DNA of 64,000 nucleotides, taken from contig CM041782.1 in the NCBI GenBank assembly GCA_023374045.1, positions 251,309,810 through 251,373,809 of the forward strand. Reading direction: 5' to 3'. Both the position numbers and the translations under genes were made by a program. Source of the stretch: Limonium bicolor. Lineage: Eukaryota; Streptophyta; Magnoliopsida; Caryophyllales; Plumbaginaceae. A model generated the notes under the pieces. That model saw only the letters and a list, made by a program, of their open reading frames with translations, was not told the origin of the DNA and did no database searches. Positions within the stretch are counted from its first letter, which is position 1, and each line of letters opens with the position of its first letter. This document shows, in pieces, positions 1 through 9,931 of the stretch.

Positions 1-1061
1 GAGAGTAGCTCAAAACAAAGAGAAGCAAGGCATTAACACATGCCAAAATCGGCCAGCACAAGGAAGTGAAGAAAAATGTATTTTTTTTTTGGATATTTTT
101 ACCTTGGGTGGAAGAGGAGATGTCTAGCTCCAAGAACATGTGATTTCCTTCTCAAATGGAGTATACCCATGAATATGAACTTCTTCCTTTTTGAATTTTG
201 AAAAGAGAGGGAGATAGGCCTTGGTGAGAGGAGCAAGAATCTATGCTCGGTTTTTAATTCGGAGCTTTAATGAAGCTTGTACTTGGGGAAGAAGTAAGGA
301 AGCCATGGGAGCTCCTTTGTAGCAGCTCAAATCGTCAAAGGAGGAAGAAGAACCAGAAGAGAGGAAAGAGAGGATGTGCTCACGGTGGGGAAAGGAGAAT
401 GAGAAGAGAGAGAAGAGGAAAGGTGAGTATAGTGTACCTTTTCCACTTTTACTATTTACTTTATGCTTTTTGACATAATATATTAATTAACTAGTTATGT
501 GTGAGAGGGGAGTCACAAGACTCATAAAAATCGGCCCCCACCATATTAGTAAGCTGGAGCGTTTTTCGGTTTCTGACAGAAAACGCTCGTTATTTTACCC
601 GGTTTGGCACTATTCACTCACCGGGCCCGTTTTTCGGATTTTTCTCGTCTCTTTATTTTTAATGGCTATTAAGCTTCCATTAATACTTATTTATAGTTAT
701 TTAATCAACTATAATTTTTACGGGTCCGTTTGACCACTTAAAGTCACGTTTTCGGTATTCTCGAAAAGCGTGCTATAAAACTCCGTTAACATTTTTAATC
801 CATTATTCGGATCTGTTTTCTTCGGGAATTATTCCCTCATATTAATTAAGCATAATTAAGCCTTAGGGGTCCATCTTGGACCCTAACGAGATCATATATC
901 TCTTATACTCATTTAATGCGCGTTTTAGCGTTTTTCGCATTTTACGCATTTTCTCTTTTCTTTTGGTTTTATCCTCTTTACCAACACTCATTAGGCACCA
1001 TTAGGCCATTCATAATCATATTAGAGTAATTAAATCGCCATTTCTAGATCCGGGGTATTAA
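1..1061 (-). mobile_element. Partial LTR, D-type family, minus strand
   Basis: Read on the minus strand from about 1061 leftward, this is a diverged copy of the 5' part of the LTR at 15967-20164. Shared landmarks include the AATACCCC start, the run before ATTCCCGAAGAAAAC, the block with CGAAAAACGCTCCAGC (near 560 here, near 16460 there) and the CT-rich leader. The expected terminal TGAA is not intact: GGGGTATT runs directly into element A sequence. The LTR continues beyond the left edge. Short open frames at 270-473 and 497-733 are not conserved and are not called as genes. Confidence 0.75.
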
Positions 1062-1379
1062 AGCAAGTGGTGCAACGGAGACCACCCCGGCAAGGACTGC
1101 AAGGGTAATGATGTGCAGTGCCGATACTGTAAGAAGATGGGTCACCGCGATTACGAATACTGGCAGAACCCAAACAGTAGAAGCTACAGGCCCAAGGGGC
1201 AATGGAAGGGTAAGGCCACTGCGACCACCGATGGCCAGAAGACGGCGAACCAGCCACCCCCAGATCAGAGGTACACAGAGTCCCAGAAGGGGAAGGGGTC
1301 GGGGTCCAACAAGGCCACCCTAAATGTGGTGGACCGGTCTGAGGCGCCAGGGCCCTCTTCTAGACCAGGTACCGCCTAA
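1062..1379 (+). pseudogene. Gag zinc-knuckle tail of element A (5'-truncated)
   Basis: This is the C-terminal end of a retrotransposon Gag, matching 28078-28395 of element B almost base for base. The first knuckle (CX2CX4HX4C, ending GDHPGKDC) is followed by a second of CX2CX3GHX4C form whose last cysteine is a tyrosine here (DYEYW, against DHECW in element B), so the second knuckle is damaged. A basic, glycine- and glutamine-rich tail follows and a TAA closes the frame at 1377-1379. Everything upstream in gag, plus PBS and 5' LTR, is missing: the fragment abuts the minus-strand LTR at about 1061. A putative splice donor (CCAG before GTACCG at 1369) lies just before the stop, as in element B. 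Confidence 0.85.
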
Positions 1380-1513
1380 ACTGTTGGATGTAATAAGTGT
1401 TTGCATACCGCATTCCATGCATGTGTGTGAGTGAGTTTAAGTAAACAACCATGTGAGTAAATAATTAAAGTATAGTGTGAAAGACACCTAATTAGAGTAC
1501 TCTAAACTTAAAG
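1369..1513 (+). other. Putative intron between gag and the AlkB exon, element A
   Basis: The stretch begins GTACCG after CCAG and ends TTAAAG. Joining 1368 to 1514 keeps frame (phase 1) from the gag tail into the AlkB reading frame and skips the gag stop. The same donor and acceptor occur in element B (28385-28529). The spacer has diverged more than the flanking coding sequence. There is no transcript support and the acceptor is not pyrimidine-rich, so this is a prediction. Confidence 0.45.
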
Positions 1514-2252
1514 GAACCTTAAATATATGTTATCCAATCCCACCCTCACCAAACCCTGAAGAAACCACCATCAACATCACCGACTTTCCATTGGAGCAAT
1601 GTCAGGTTATCCAGCCAGGTATGATACTCTTAAATGGATACCTGACACCGGAAGCACAAATCCATATCATCAGACGATGCGACGAACTTGGAGCAAAACC
1701 AGGAGGTTTCTACACACCCGAATACCCGAACGGATCAAGAATGCAATTGAAGATGATGTGCATGGGTAAGGACTGGAACCCTTACACCAAGACATATCAA
1801 GAAGTGCGAGCTGAAGATGGAGCAACGGTACCAAGTATACCTGAGGAGTTCCTTGCGGTCGTTAACCACGCCGTGGGAATTGCTCAACAAGTTGAAACCG
1901 ATTCAATTCCAAGTGTGAAAGCAGATCTATGCATTGTGAACTTCTACCAGAAAGGTGGACGGTTAGGTTTACACCAAGACAAGGACGAGTCACCTGAGTC
2001 TCTAAGTAAGGGAGTACCCGTAGTGTCTTGGTCCATTGGTGATACCGCAGTGTTTGTGTATGGCGAGCAGAAGCGTGCTGACCTCGCAAAGAAGCTACTG
2101 TTGAAATCGGAGATGTGTTAATTATGGGTGGGCAGTCAAGGATGCTATACCATGGCATCAGAAAGATCAAACTGAATACCGCACCGTCGGCAGTGATCAA
2201 TGCCACACACATGAAACCCGGACGTTTAAATTTGACCTTCAGACAGTTTTAA
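1514..2252 (+). pseudogene. AlkB-like 2OG-Fe(II) dioxygenase domain in element A (one frameshift)
   Basis: The predicted product matches plant ALKBH1-type proteins: an N-terminal stretch beginning near QPGMILLNGYLTP, a GGFYTPEY segment, LKMMCMGKDWNPYT, then the AlkB signature NFYQKGGRLGLHQD with iron-ligand candidates His (1972-1974) and Asp (1978-1980). The distal His is at 2151-2153 and the 2-oxoglutarate-binding RxNxTxR signature ends the frame before the stop at 2250-2252. Family members remove methyl groups oxidatively from nucleic acids. Here the domain sits between gag and protease of a Ty3/gypsy element. One base is missing near 2109 relative to element B, which shifts the frame 24 residues after SIGDTAVFVYG. 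The first in-frame ATG (1621) is already inside conserved sequence, which favours translation from an upstream exon. It has no introns of its own, as expected for capture from an mRNA. Confidence 0.88.
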
Positions 2253-2434
2253 GCCTTGTATAATTATGTGATGTGATAAACCAGTGTATGTTAAGAATGT
2301 TTTAAGAGTTAATCATGGCGACAGTATAAGCCAATGAATGTTGTAAAAAGAGTGTGTTAATGAATAAAGTGGAGTTGTTTGAAGCGTATAAACCGTGTTG
2401 TTACCCAATACTTATTAGTTTGCTAATGAATTAG
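2253..2434 (+). other. Spacer between AlkB stop and protease, element A
   Basis: Non-coding stretch with several stops, nearly the same as 29269-29445 in element B. It ends in GAATTAG before GCTGTGCACTC. That AG is in the right phase (1) to be joined to the gag donor at 1368/1369, so the whole 1369-2434 segment could be removed to give a Gag-Pol message. Predicted only. Confidence 0.4.
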
Positions 2435-2928
2435 GCTGTGCACTCGGAACGGGAGGTATACTGAGTGTCTGCAATGAGGCAGAAGCCGGCAAGAGCGGCA
2501 CGATCCTCACCGGTACCTTTCCAGTCAATGGCGTGGACACTTCGATCTTGTTCGTCTCCGGAGCCTCACACACATTTATTTCGCTATCTTTTGCGAAGAG
2601 GCTGGGGTTAGATGGTGATGAGATGCCAGACTTCTTGGTCACTCTCCCATCGAAAGAGCGGATCAGGTGTACCCGCTACCACCGAGATGCTGTTGTACGA
2701 ATCAGAGATGAAGAGTTTCCGATCGACTTGATAGAGTTCGACGGACTTGGCTTTGATGTGATTGTCGGGATGAACTGGTTGGAGCGGTACAAGGGCAGAA
2801 TCCTATGTGCCGAGCATCGACTGCTTCTTCGGAGTCCATCTGGGGTTACCATATCTTACCGCCAGAGGCCCAGGGAGCCTTCGACTCAGGTCATCACCGC
2901 CATGGCTATGTATCGTGAGTTACGATGA
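2435..2928 (+). pseudogene. Retropepsin (protease) domain, element A, inactivated
   Basis: This is the aspartic protease of the element, which cleaves the Gag-Pol polyprotein. The frame is open from the predicted acceptor (LGCALGTGG...). The active-site motif reads LFVSGAS where element B has LFDSGAS: codon 2554-2556 is GTC (Val), replacing the catalytic aspartate, so the enzyme should be dead. The second conserved region, [10 protein letters not shown], is intact near 2750-2780. The frame ends at a TGA (2926-2928) where element B has CGA, so the link to reverse transcriptase is also lost. Both changes are single-base and typical of decay. Confidence 0.9.
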
Positions 2929-4418
2929 GGGAGTGATGTATACCTCTGCTATGTCCAGGACATAGAGAGAGACCCTGAGTTTAGTCCTGATGTGCCGGTA
3001 GTGTCGGAGTTTCCTGATGTATTTCCTAAGGAACTGCCAGGCATGCCGCCAGCACGGGAAGTGAAGTTTGAGATTGACTTGATTCCAGGCACCGGACCTA
3101 TTGCGAAAGCACCTTATCGTATGGCTCCAGCAGAGATGACAGAGCTCAAGGAGCAGCTGAGAGACCTACTCGACATGGGCTTTATCCGCCCTAGTGTTTC
3201 ACCATGGGGAGCGCCGGTCCTCTTCGTGAAGAAGAAGGACGGTAGCCTCCACCTGTGTATTGATTATCGGGAGCTGAAAGCTGTTACGGTGAAGAACCGT
3301 TACCCTTTACCAAGCATCGACGATCTATTTGATCAGCTGAGGGGAGCATCAGTATTCTCCAAGATAGATCTACGTTCCGGATACCATCATATTGCCATCC
3401 GTGACAGTGATATCGAAAAGACTGCATTCAGAACTACGTATGGGCATTATGAGTTCACAGTTATGCCGTTTGGCTTATCAAATGCACCAGCTAAATTCAT
3501 GGACTTAATGAACCGCTTGTTCCAAGATCAGTTGGACAAATCAGTGGTAGTCTTCATCGATGACATACTTGTGTATTCGAAATCGAGAGGTGAGCATGAA
3601 AGCCACCTAAGAGATGTGTTGCAAACGTTGAGAAATAATCAGCTGTATGCTAAATTTTCTAAATGTGAGTTTTGGTTGAACCAAGTATCCTTTCTTGGAC
3701 ATGTGATTTCTGAGGCCGGGATCGATGTCGATCCGGCAAAGATAGATGCAGTGCGCACCTGGCCTAGGCCGAAGACAGTTACCGACATCAGGAGCTTCCT
3801 CGGTCTGGCAGGTTATTATAGGAGGTTTTCTCTAGTGTCTCGAAGCCGATGACTTCCTTGATGAAAAAGGATGCACCATTCGAGTGGACAGTCGACTGTG
3901 AGAGTTCTTTCACGAGTCTCAAGGATGCTCTGACATCTGCACCGGTTCTGACACTACCAGACGGTCCAGATGGTTTTGAGGTCTATTGCGACGCATCAGG
4001 CAGGGGTATGGGTTGTGTGTTGATGCAACACGGGAAGGTCGTAGCTTACGCCTCCCGACAGCTGAAGAAGCATGAGGAGAACTACCCTACCCACGACTTA
4101 GAATTGGGGGCCATTGTCTTCGCACTGAAGATATGGCGACATCACTTGTATGGGGTAAGTGTGACGATTTATTCTGACCACAAGAGTTTAAAGTACTTGT
4201 TCACTCAGAAGGAGTTGAACATGAGGCAAAGAAGGTGGGTTGAATTTCTGAATGACTACGATATTAATCTGCAATATAAGGAGGGTAAGGCAAATGTGGT
4301 AGCTGACGCACTGAGTCGCCGAGCACACTCTCTCCATTCGCTAGTTTCTCATACTGGTTTGGTTGAAGAGGTGCGGAGTGCTCAGATGACGGATCAGTAC
4401 ATGATGGAGATTAGATAG
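2929..4418 (+). pseudogene. Reverse transcriptase and RNase H, element A (frameshift and nonsense)
   Basis: Ty3/gypsy reverse transcriptase. Recognisable blocks are the [14 protein letters not shown] entry region, the [19 protein letters not shown] block, [22 protein letters not shown] (changed at single residues from element B), [23 protein letters not shown] and the catalytic FIDDILVYS at about 3553-3579. RNase H follows ([15 protein letters not shown] near 3985, [10 protein letters not shown] near 4175). A deletion of about 10 bases near 3825, relative to element B, shifts the frame inside LAGYYRRF; the second frame starts at 3849. CAG in element B is TAG here at 4416-4418. With the dead protease, this copy cannot make a complete Pol. 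Confidence 0.92.
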
Positions 4419-5804
4419 AAGCTTATTGATGGCACATTTGAGGGTCAGAAGTACGACTTCAGACTCCACGATGATGACCTGATTGGGCTTAATGGCCGAC
4501 TGTGTATACCTAGGAGTAGCGCTGAGTTGAAGGAGCGCATATTGAGTGAATCCCATTGTTCTACTACTTCGATTCACCCCGGAGCTTCAAAGATGTATAA
4601 AGGTATGAAAAGATATTTTTGGTGGACTGGAATGAAAAAGGATGTGAATGACTATGTGTTGAGGTGTCTCACTTTTCAGAAGGTCAAGTTTGAGCACCGA
4701 CGGCCTGGTGGTATGGTACAGCCAATGCCAGTGCCTGAGTGGAAGTTCCATGACATATCTATGGACTTCGTAGTAGGGCTTCCGCCTGCAAGGGGAGGTC
4801 TGAATATGATTTGGGTTGTTGTTGACCGACTGACCAAGGTGGCTCGATTCATACCGATGAAGGACACCTGGAAAGTGGCAAAATTGGCAGAACTCTTTTA
4901 TAGAGAAATTGTAAGACATCATGGTGTACCAAAGACGATTGTATCTGACAGAGATACCAGGTTCTTATCCAGATATTGGAAGTCTACACGAGAAGCATTG
5001 GGTACCGAACTGAAATTGAGTACAGCGTTTCACCCACAGACCGATGGTCAGAGTGAGCGCACCATTCAAACACTTGAGGATATGCTACGTGCATGTGCAC
5101 TTGACTTTCAGACCAGCTGGATTGATAAGTTACATCTGATCGAGTTTAGTTACAACAACAGTTACCATGCTTCGATCAAGATGTCTCCCTTCCAGGCCTT
5201 GTACGGTAGACCATGCCGCACGCCATTATGCTGGGATGAGTCGAGTGAGACGGTCATTATAGGACCAGAGTATCTTGAGCAAGTTCAGGCAGAAGTTCGT
5301 CAGATCCGGGCTAATATGAAAGCAGCTCAAGATAGACAGAAGTCGTACGCAGATGTGCGCCGACGCGACCTGGAGTTCGCCGTGGGCGATCAGGTATTTT
5401 TGAGAGTATCCCCCATGAAGGGAGTGTTTTGTTTTGGCCAGAAAGGCAAGTTGAGCCCGAAATATGTGGGGCCTTATGTTGTGACGGAGCGGATCGGCCC
5501 GGTAGCTTATAGACTTGATTTACCCGCCGAGCTGGGCAAGGTGCATGATGTATTTCATGTGTCCCAGTTGAAGAAATATATGTCTCATCCGTCTCATGTA
5601 CTTCAGCCTGAGAGGCTAACTTTAGAGCCGACCATGCGATCAGTGGAGACTCCAGTACGGATTATGGACACTAAGACTCGAGACACTCGCCATAAGTCTG
5701 TGAGACTGGTGAAGGTCCTCTGGTCTAACCAGGAGGTTGAGGAGGCCACTTGGGAGCTGGAAGATAAGATGAAGGCGAAGTACCGGTCATTGTTTACTTC
5801 TTAG
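4419..5804 (+). pseudogene. Integrase with C-terminal chromodomain, element A
   Basis: The integrase inserts element cDNA into the genome. The frame is the same as the RNase H frame, separated only by the TAG at 4416-4418, and is open from 4527 to 5804. The HHCC zinc-binding region is visible ([18 protein letters not shown], then CLTFQK), but the second cysteine of CxxC is phenylalanine (TTT at 4674-4676). The catalytic triad is in place: Asp in SMDFVVGLP, Asp in IVSDRDTRF, Glu in GQSERTIQTLE. The end carries VKVLWSNQEVEEATWELED, the chromodomain type seen in chromoviruses, which reads chromatin marks to guide insertion. It is the longest unbroken pol segment in this copy. Confidence 0.92.
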
Positions 5805-6092
5805 TGTTTGTATGTATAGGGTACGGGGCGTACCCCTATTTAAGGGGGGTAGAGCCGTTTCGGTTATGGTTGTGTGCGACATGTATATGTATACATTGTC
5901 TATGTTATGTTACAGACCGCTGAGTCTGAATGATGTTGTGATGTTTTATTGTTTGGACCATGTGTCCGATGTAATGTAAAGATGTTGTTAATGTGATATG
6001 GAAGTGTTGTTGATATGTGTTCTCATGTTCTAATATTTAGGATATGTGGAAGTATGAACTTTGGGGACAAAGTTCTTTTAAGGGGGGTAGAT
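5805..6092 (+). promoter_or_regulatory. 3' untranslated region with two polypurine tracts, element A
   Basis: A first polypurine tract (TAAGGGGGGTAGA) lies at 5841-5853 and the terminal one at about 6079-6092, directly before the 3' LTR. The terminal tract should prime plus-strand DNA synthesis. Between them are small hairpins, 5913-5928 (CAGAC...GTCTG) and 5953-5969 (GGAC...GTCC). A perfect stem-loop, GAACTTTG at 6056-6063 with CAAAGTTC at 6068-6075, abuts the terminal tract. Confidence 0.8.
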
Positions 6093-9000
6093 TGAAATAC
6101 CCCAAACCTTAGTATACTGTTTAAACACCTAAATATGGTGTATTAAGACTAAAAGAGTCTTAGAAACATTAGTAAATAAATTTAAACAAAAGATAACATG
6201 AAATGTGCTTTAAGGTCAATAAGAGCCAAAATGTGCTCTAAGCTTGGGTTGAGCTTGGTTAAGACCTAATGAACTTACCAAGACCTTATTTATATACTAA
6301 TGAACATATTAAACCAATTACCAAAGAAAACCAAGCTTGAAAACAAGTTAAAACACAAAATGTGCTTTAAGGAGTCTTAAAGCGCATTTTTGAAAAATTG
6401 TCTTGTAAATGAGTTTTGAATGGCTAAATGTCCATCTTTACTCTTAAATATATATGTGTACTATATAATATCACATTTGGATGTCTATATCAATGGGAAA
6501 TCAAAAATTTCACTTCTATGTGCCTTGTTTTTATGAATAGTGATTTTACAAGCTAATTTGTAACATATGTTGTATTAAGTAATTAAATTGACAAGCAAAG
6601 ACTAAAATACCCTCATTATATTATAGGGGGCCGGTTTTCTAAGTGTGGTGACTCACCACTCTCTGGTTAATATGATAAGTAAATAAAGAAAACTAATTAA
6701 GCTACTTTTTACTTTATAAGAACAAATATCTTCTTAAAGCAAATTCTATCTTCATTCTCATTTCCTTCCTCCATTTCACACGGTTCCAACTCCATCTCCT
6801 TCCTTCTTGCTGACCTCTTGTAAAATCTAGCTCACTTGTCCAAATCAAAAACAAACACCACCAATCTCTTCCTCTCATCAAGCTCTTCATTCCTATCTTC
6901 TCAAAACTTCAAGAGCCCCATTTCGAAGCCATGGAGTTCCACCATTGAAGGAGCTTGAGCTTGTACTTCTACATATTATTACTCTCCTTTGCTTCTAGGT
7001 AAGGAATCTCAAATAAAAACTACATTTCCTTCATGGTTTTGCCTGGACCGAAAATGTACATTGTTGGAGCTCTTTGTGTGACTTTGTTCTAGCTTCATTC
7101 TAACTCTTCATGAACTAGGTGGAGTCCTCTCTTGATATATATTCAAACTCTCTTCAAAGATCAAGGTAAAACAACTACATTAATGTTTTTGAAACAATGT
7201 AAAATTAGGGTTTACAATGAGATGAAGCTTATAGGTTGAATACTCATTATAATGTTTGTATATTGTTTAGAACTTGACAAGGAATCAAATACCTTACCGG
7301 TTTTATAAGGAAACAAGAAAGAAGTTGTTTGGAAAAGAGGTAAATCTACTAACCTAATGTTGTTTAATGCCTTAGGAGAAATGAGCTTATAATGCTTGTT
7401 AAAACTACCTAAAGAGCAAATGGTGAATGACTTAGTAAAGTGTTATCAAGAGACTAGTAAAAGGCATATGTGTTGTTGAGTGTATTTGCAGGTCAAAGGC
7501 AAATATATTGTGGAAATTCAGTGTTTAAGAATTATGCACTTTAAGGGCCTAAGAGCCATGCATTTTCAGGGCCTAAGTGCCATGCAATTTAAATTATGCA
7601 CTATATTGTGATGTAGTGCTTTATGAGTGAAGTTTATGTATAATAAAGTGCTTGATGGATTTTTAGTGTTCTTGTGTGTTTAATGGTGAAAACAATGTGC
7701 TTTGGTGTGACAAAATGCTAGGAGAACCTATGTCGAAATTTAGGAAATGCATAAGGAGTTCAAGATGTTTTAAAGGAATTTTGATGGACTAGGAAGTGTT
7801 CTAGAGTGTAACAAGGACTTAGGCATGATCTTGAGGTTTTAGTATGTACCAAAGTCATTTTGGACTTAGGTAAAGACTTAGGCAAACTTTGGTAAAATAA
7901 GGAGAAAGTGTGAACTTGAAAAAGGATTTCAAGAAATGACATAAGGAGTTGATGGTAAGAAATGATGCTTGAAAGATGATGTTAAAATGAAGAGAAAGTA
8001 TTTTGAGATAGTAGTTATCTTAGGTATGAAACACCACTTGGAGACTAGGAGAAAACATTGTAAGTGTTAGGAATTTTGTGAAGATATAAGTAAAGGCTTA
8101 ACGAATTAGAAAATGAGTTTTATGAGTGTTTAAGGATGTCTTAAGGTGTGTTTGAAGTGCCCAAATGAGGATAGGGGGTACTAGGTTATATGGGGTGAAG
8201 TTTGGAGTTGAATGTGAAAAGGAAAACAAGGGTCTGGAGCAGACCGAACTTGCAAGTTCGGTCAAGCCCAGTTTACCCTGCGAGAATTGGCTTCTGGAAT
8301 GGACCGACCTTGGGGACCGGACTTGCAAGGTCGGTCGGGCTTGTAATTTGTGTACGGATTGAGTTTCTGGAATCGACCGAACATGGGACCGGACTTGGCA
8401 AGTTCGGTCGGGCTGAATTTTCAAAGGGAAGAAACTCTCGGGAATAGACCAAACATGCGACCGAACTTACAAGGTCGGTCGGAGTAGAAAATTTTGACGG
8501 AAATGTGTTCTGGAATCGACCGAACTTGGGTAAGTTCGGTCGGTAAGGTCGGTCGGACCTAAACTTGTAAAAAAAAACAGAAAAGAATGTGACTTATGTA
8601 GTTAACCCTAGGTGTATAATGAAGGTAACCTAGGGTAAGATAGACATTAAAACATGTCATACAATCATGTTAAATATTTAGTAAGTTTGAAGTTAAATAA
8701 ATAATTAACCGACGTTATTAACTATGTATAGGAGTGACCTACGGAGGAAATCAATCGAGGCAAGGACCAAGGTATGGTTTTCTTGCAGTCTGTTGCCTAC
8801 CGGTTTACACCGGCTTGTGTGTTGTTTGTTTTTCTGTGTGTTTATGACTTTGTAAGATTAAACCATGTAAAGAGTTTACAGTTGTTAAATATTATTATGT
8901 TGTTAAGTATGACTCTCTCTTCCCTTGTGTGTGTCTAACAAGACTTGACCCATTATTGTGAATTGTGTATTGAGTTCAATGATGAACTGCTAACAGGTGC

Positions 9001-9931
9001 TAACGGGGGAAGTGAGGAGTCTAGTCTGTTCCAGCCACGCGTGTGAGTATGGGAGTCGATGTCATAACCGATTCGATTCTCTTTGTATGTTATGGTTGTT
9101 TTCCAATTTGGTTTCCAACCTTCCCTTTAGCTTAACCAAGGCTATTTTACTAACTCACGTCGGGCCACAGGGGCATACTATGTGTTATTTCGGTGGGCTT
9201 GGATCACTATATCCGAGGCACCTTGTGTTAAGTTATCCGTTCAATCTAACAGGACGGTAACGAGTTATGTAACGAGCTTAGCATGAGCATGGCAACATTC
9301 TCTAGGCTCTCAATGGGGACTAACTGTGTTGGTTCTCTTCCTAAAAGGAATTGTATGTGTGTGATGTGTGTGGTGATGTGTACGATACCCATGTTATGTT
9401 ATATATGTATAAGCTGTGTGTTTTAAAATGAATGCCATGTCATCATGACAAATAGTTTGCGCGCATCCAGGTAGCCGATGGGCTGCGCGTTAACCATACC
9501 AGCCAAGGGTTGCTGACCCCCTCGGGGGATCCATATTTCTTTTACTGCAGGATGAGGATCGAAGAAGCGGAGTGGCTCTAGATCCTAGGATGTAGTTTAC
9601 TTTTGAGTACTTTTGGATGTTGGCCCGGGATGCGCCTGTGCTCCCGTGGCGTGATATATAGTTGGTTGTGACGGTTTATAGTGATGGTTAACAGTGATGT
9701 GTTACAGTGAAGGATATATGTAAACACTCGGTATTTTGTTAATGTATATATGTGGTTGTTAGTTCTATGCTCGGGAGTCTGATCATCAGACCGGTACACT
9801 TGTATTTATTCAGCCTTGTTAACCACGTGGGTGGTTGACGGCGTTGTAGCACCATTCGTTTAGTTACTGTTTAGTTGTTTATATTCCGCTGCGATTTCAA
9901 GTAATGTGATGTGCTTAGTAGGGGTGTTACA
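6093..9931 (+). mobile_element. 3' LTR of element A (about 3.84 kb)
   Basis: It starts TGAAATACCCC right after the terminal polypurine tract and ends GGGTGTTACA. Three other copies are in the window (11731, 22892, 33115). A TATA-like ACTTTATAAG lies near 6711, followed by a CT-rich leader. Inside are a strong donor-like site (TTCTAG before GTAAGG, GT at 6999), a tandem hairpin array (8235-8560), a conserved short hairpin (9459-9530) and an acceptor-like TTCTTTTACTGCAG ending at 9550. There is no coding capacity; small frames such as 8097-8447 arise from the hairpin array. It contains no second PBS, so the element ends here and element D interior follows. Confidence 0.93.
8235..8560. repeat. 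Tandem hairpin array inside A/B-family LTR
   Basis: Five inverted-repeat units of about 22-38 bp, each built on GACCGRAC...GTYCGGTC, separated by about 40-70 bp. Unit five (8518-8543) pairs GACCGAACTT with AAGTTCGGTC. The corresponding unit in the solo LTR (14264-14289) pairs GACCGGACTT with AAGTCCGGTC, so both arms have changed together. The same array occurs at 13970-14310, and shorter forms at 25105-25365 and 35340-35610. Confidence 0.85.

Noticed and set aside
1514..2252. AlkB frame as a host ALKBH gene disrupted by nearby insertions
   Set aside because: The same gag-AlkB-protease order with the same spacers occurs at 28385-29446, so it is part of the element.
8097..8447. Open frames on both strands over the LTR hairpin array, repeated in every A/B LTR copy
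   Set aside because: They exist only because the inverted repeats lack stops; frames are not kept between copies and contain no domain.
8235..8560. CRISPR-like regular repeats
   Set aside because: Units are imperfect inverted repeats in a plant LTR, spacers are similar between copies, and there are no cas genes.
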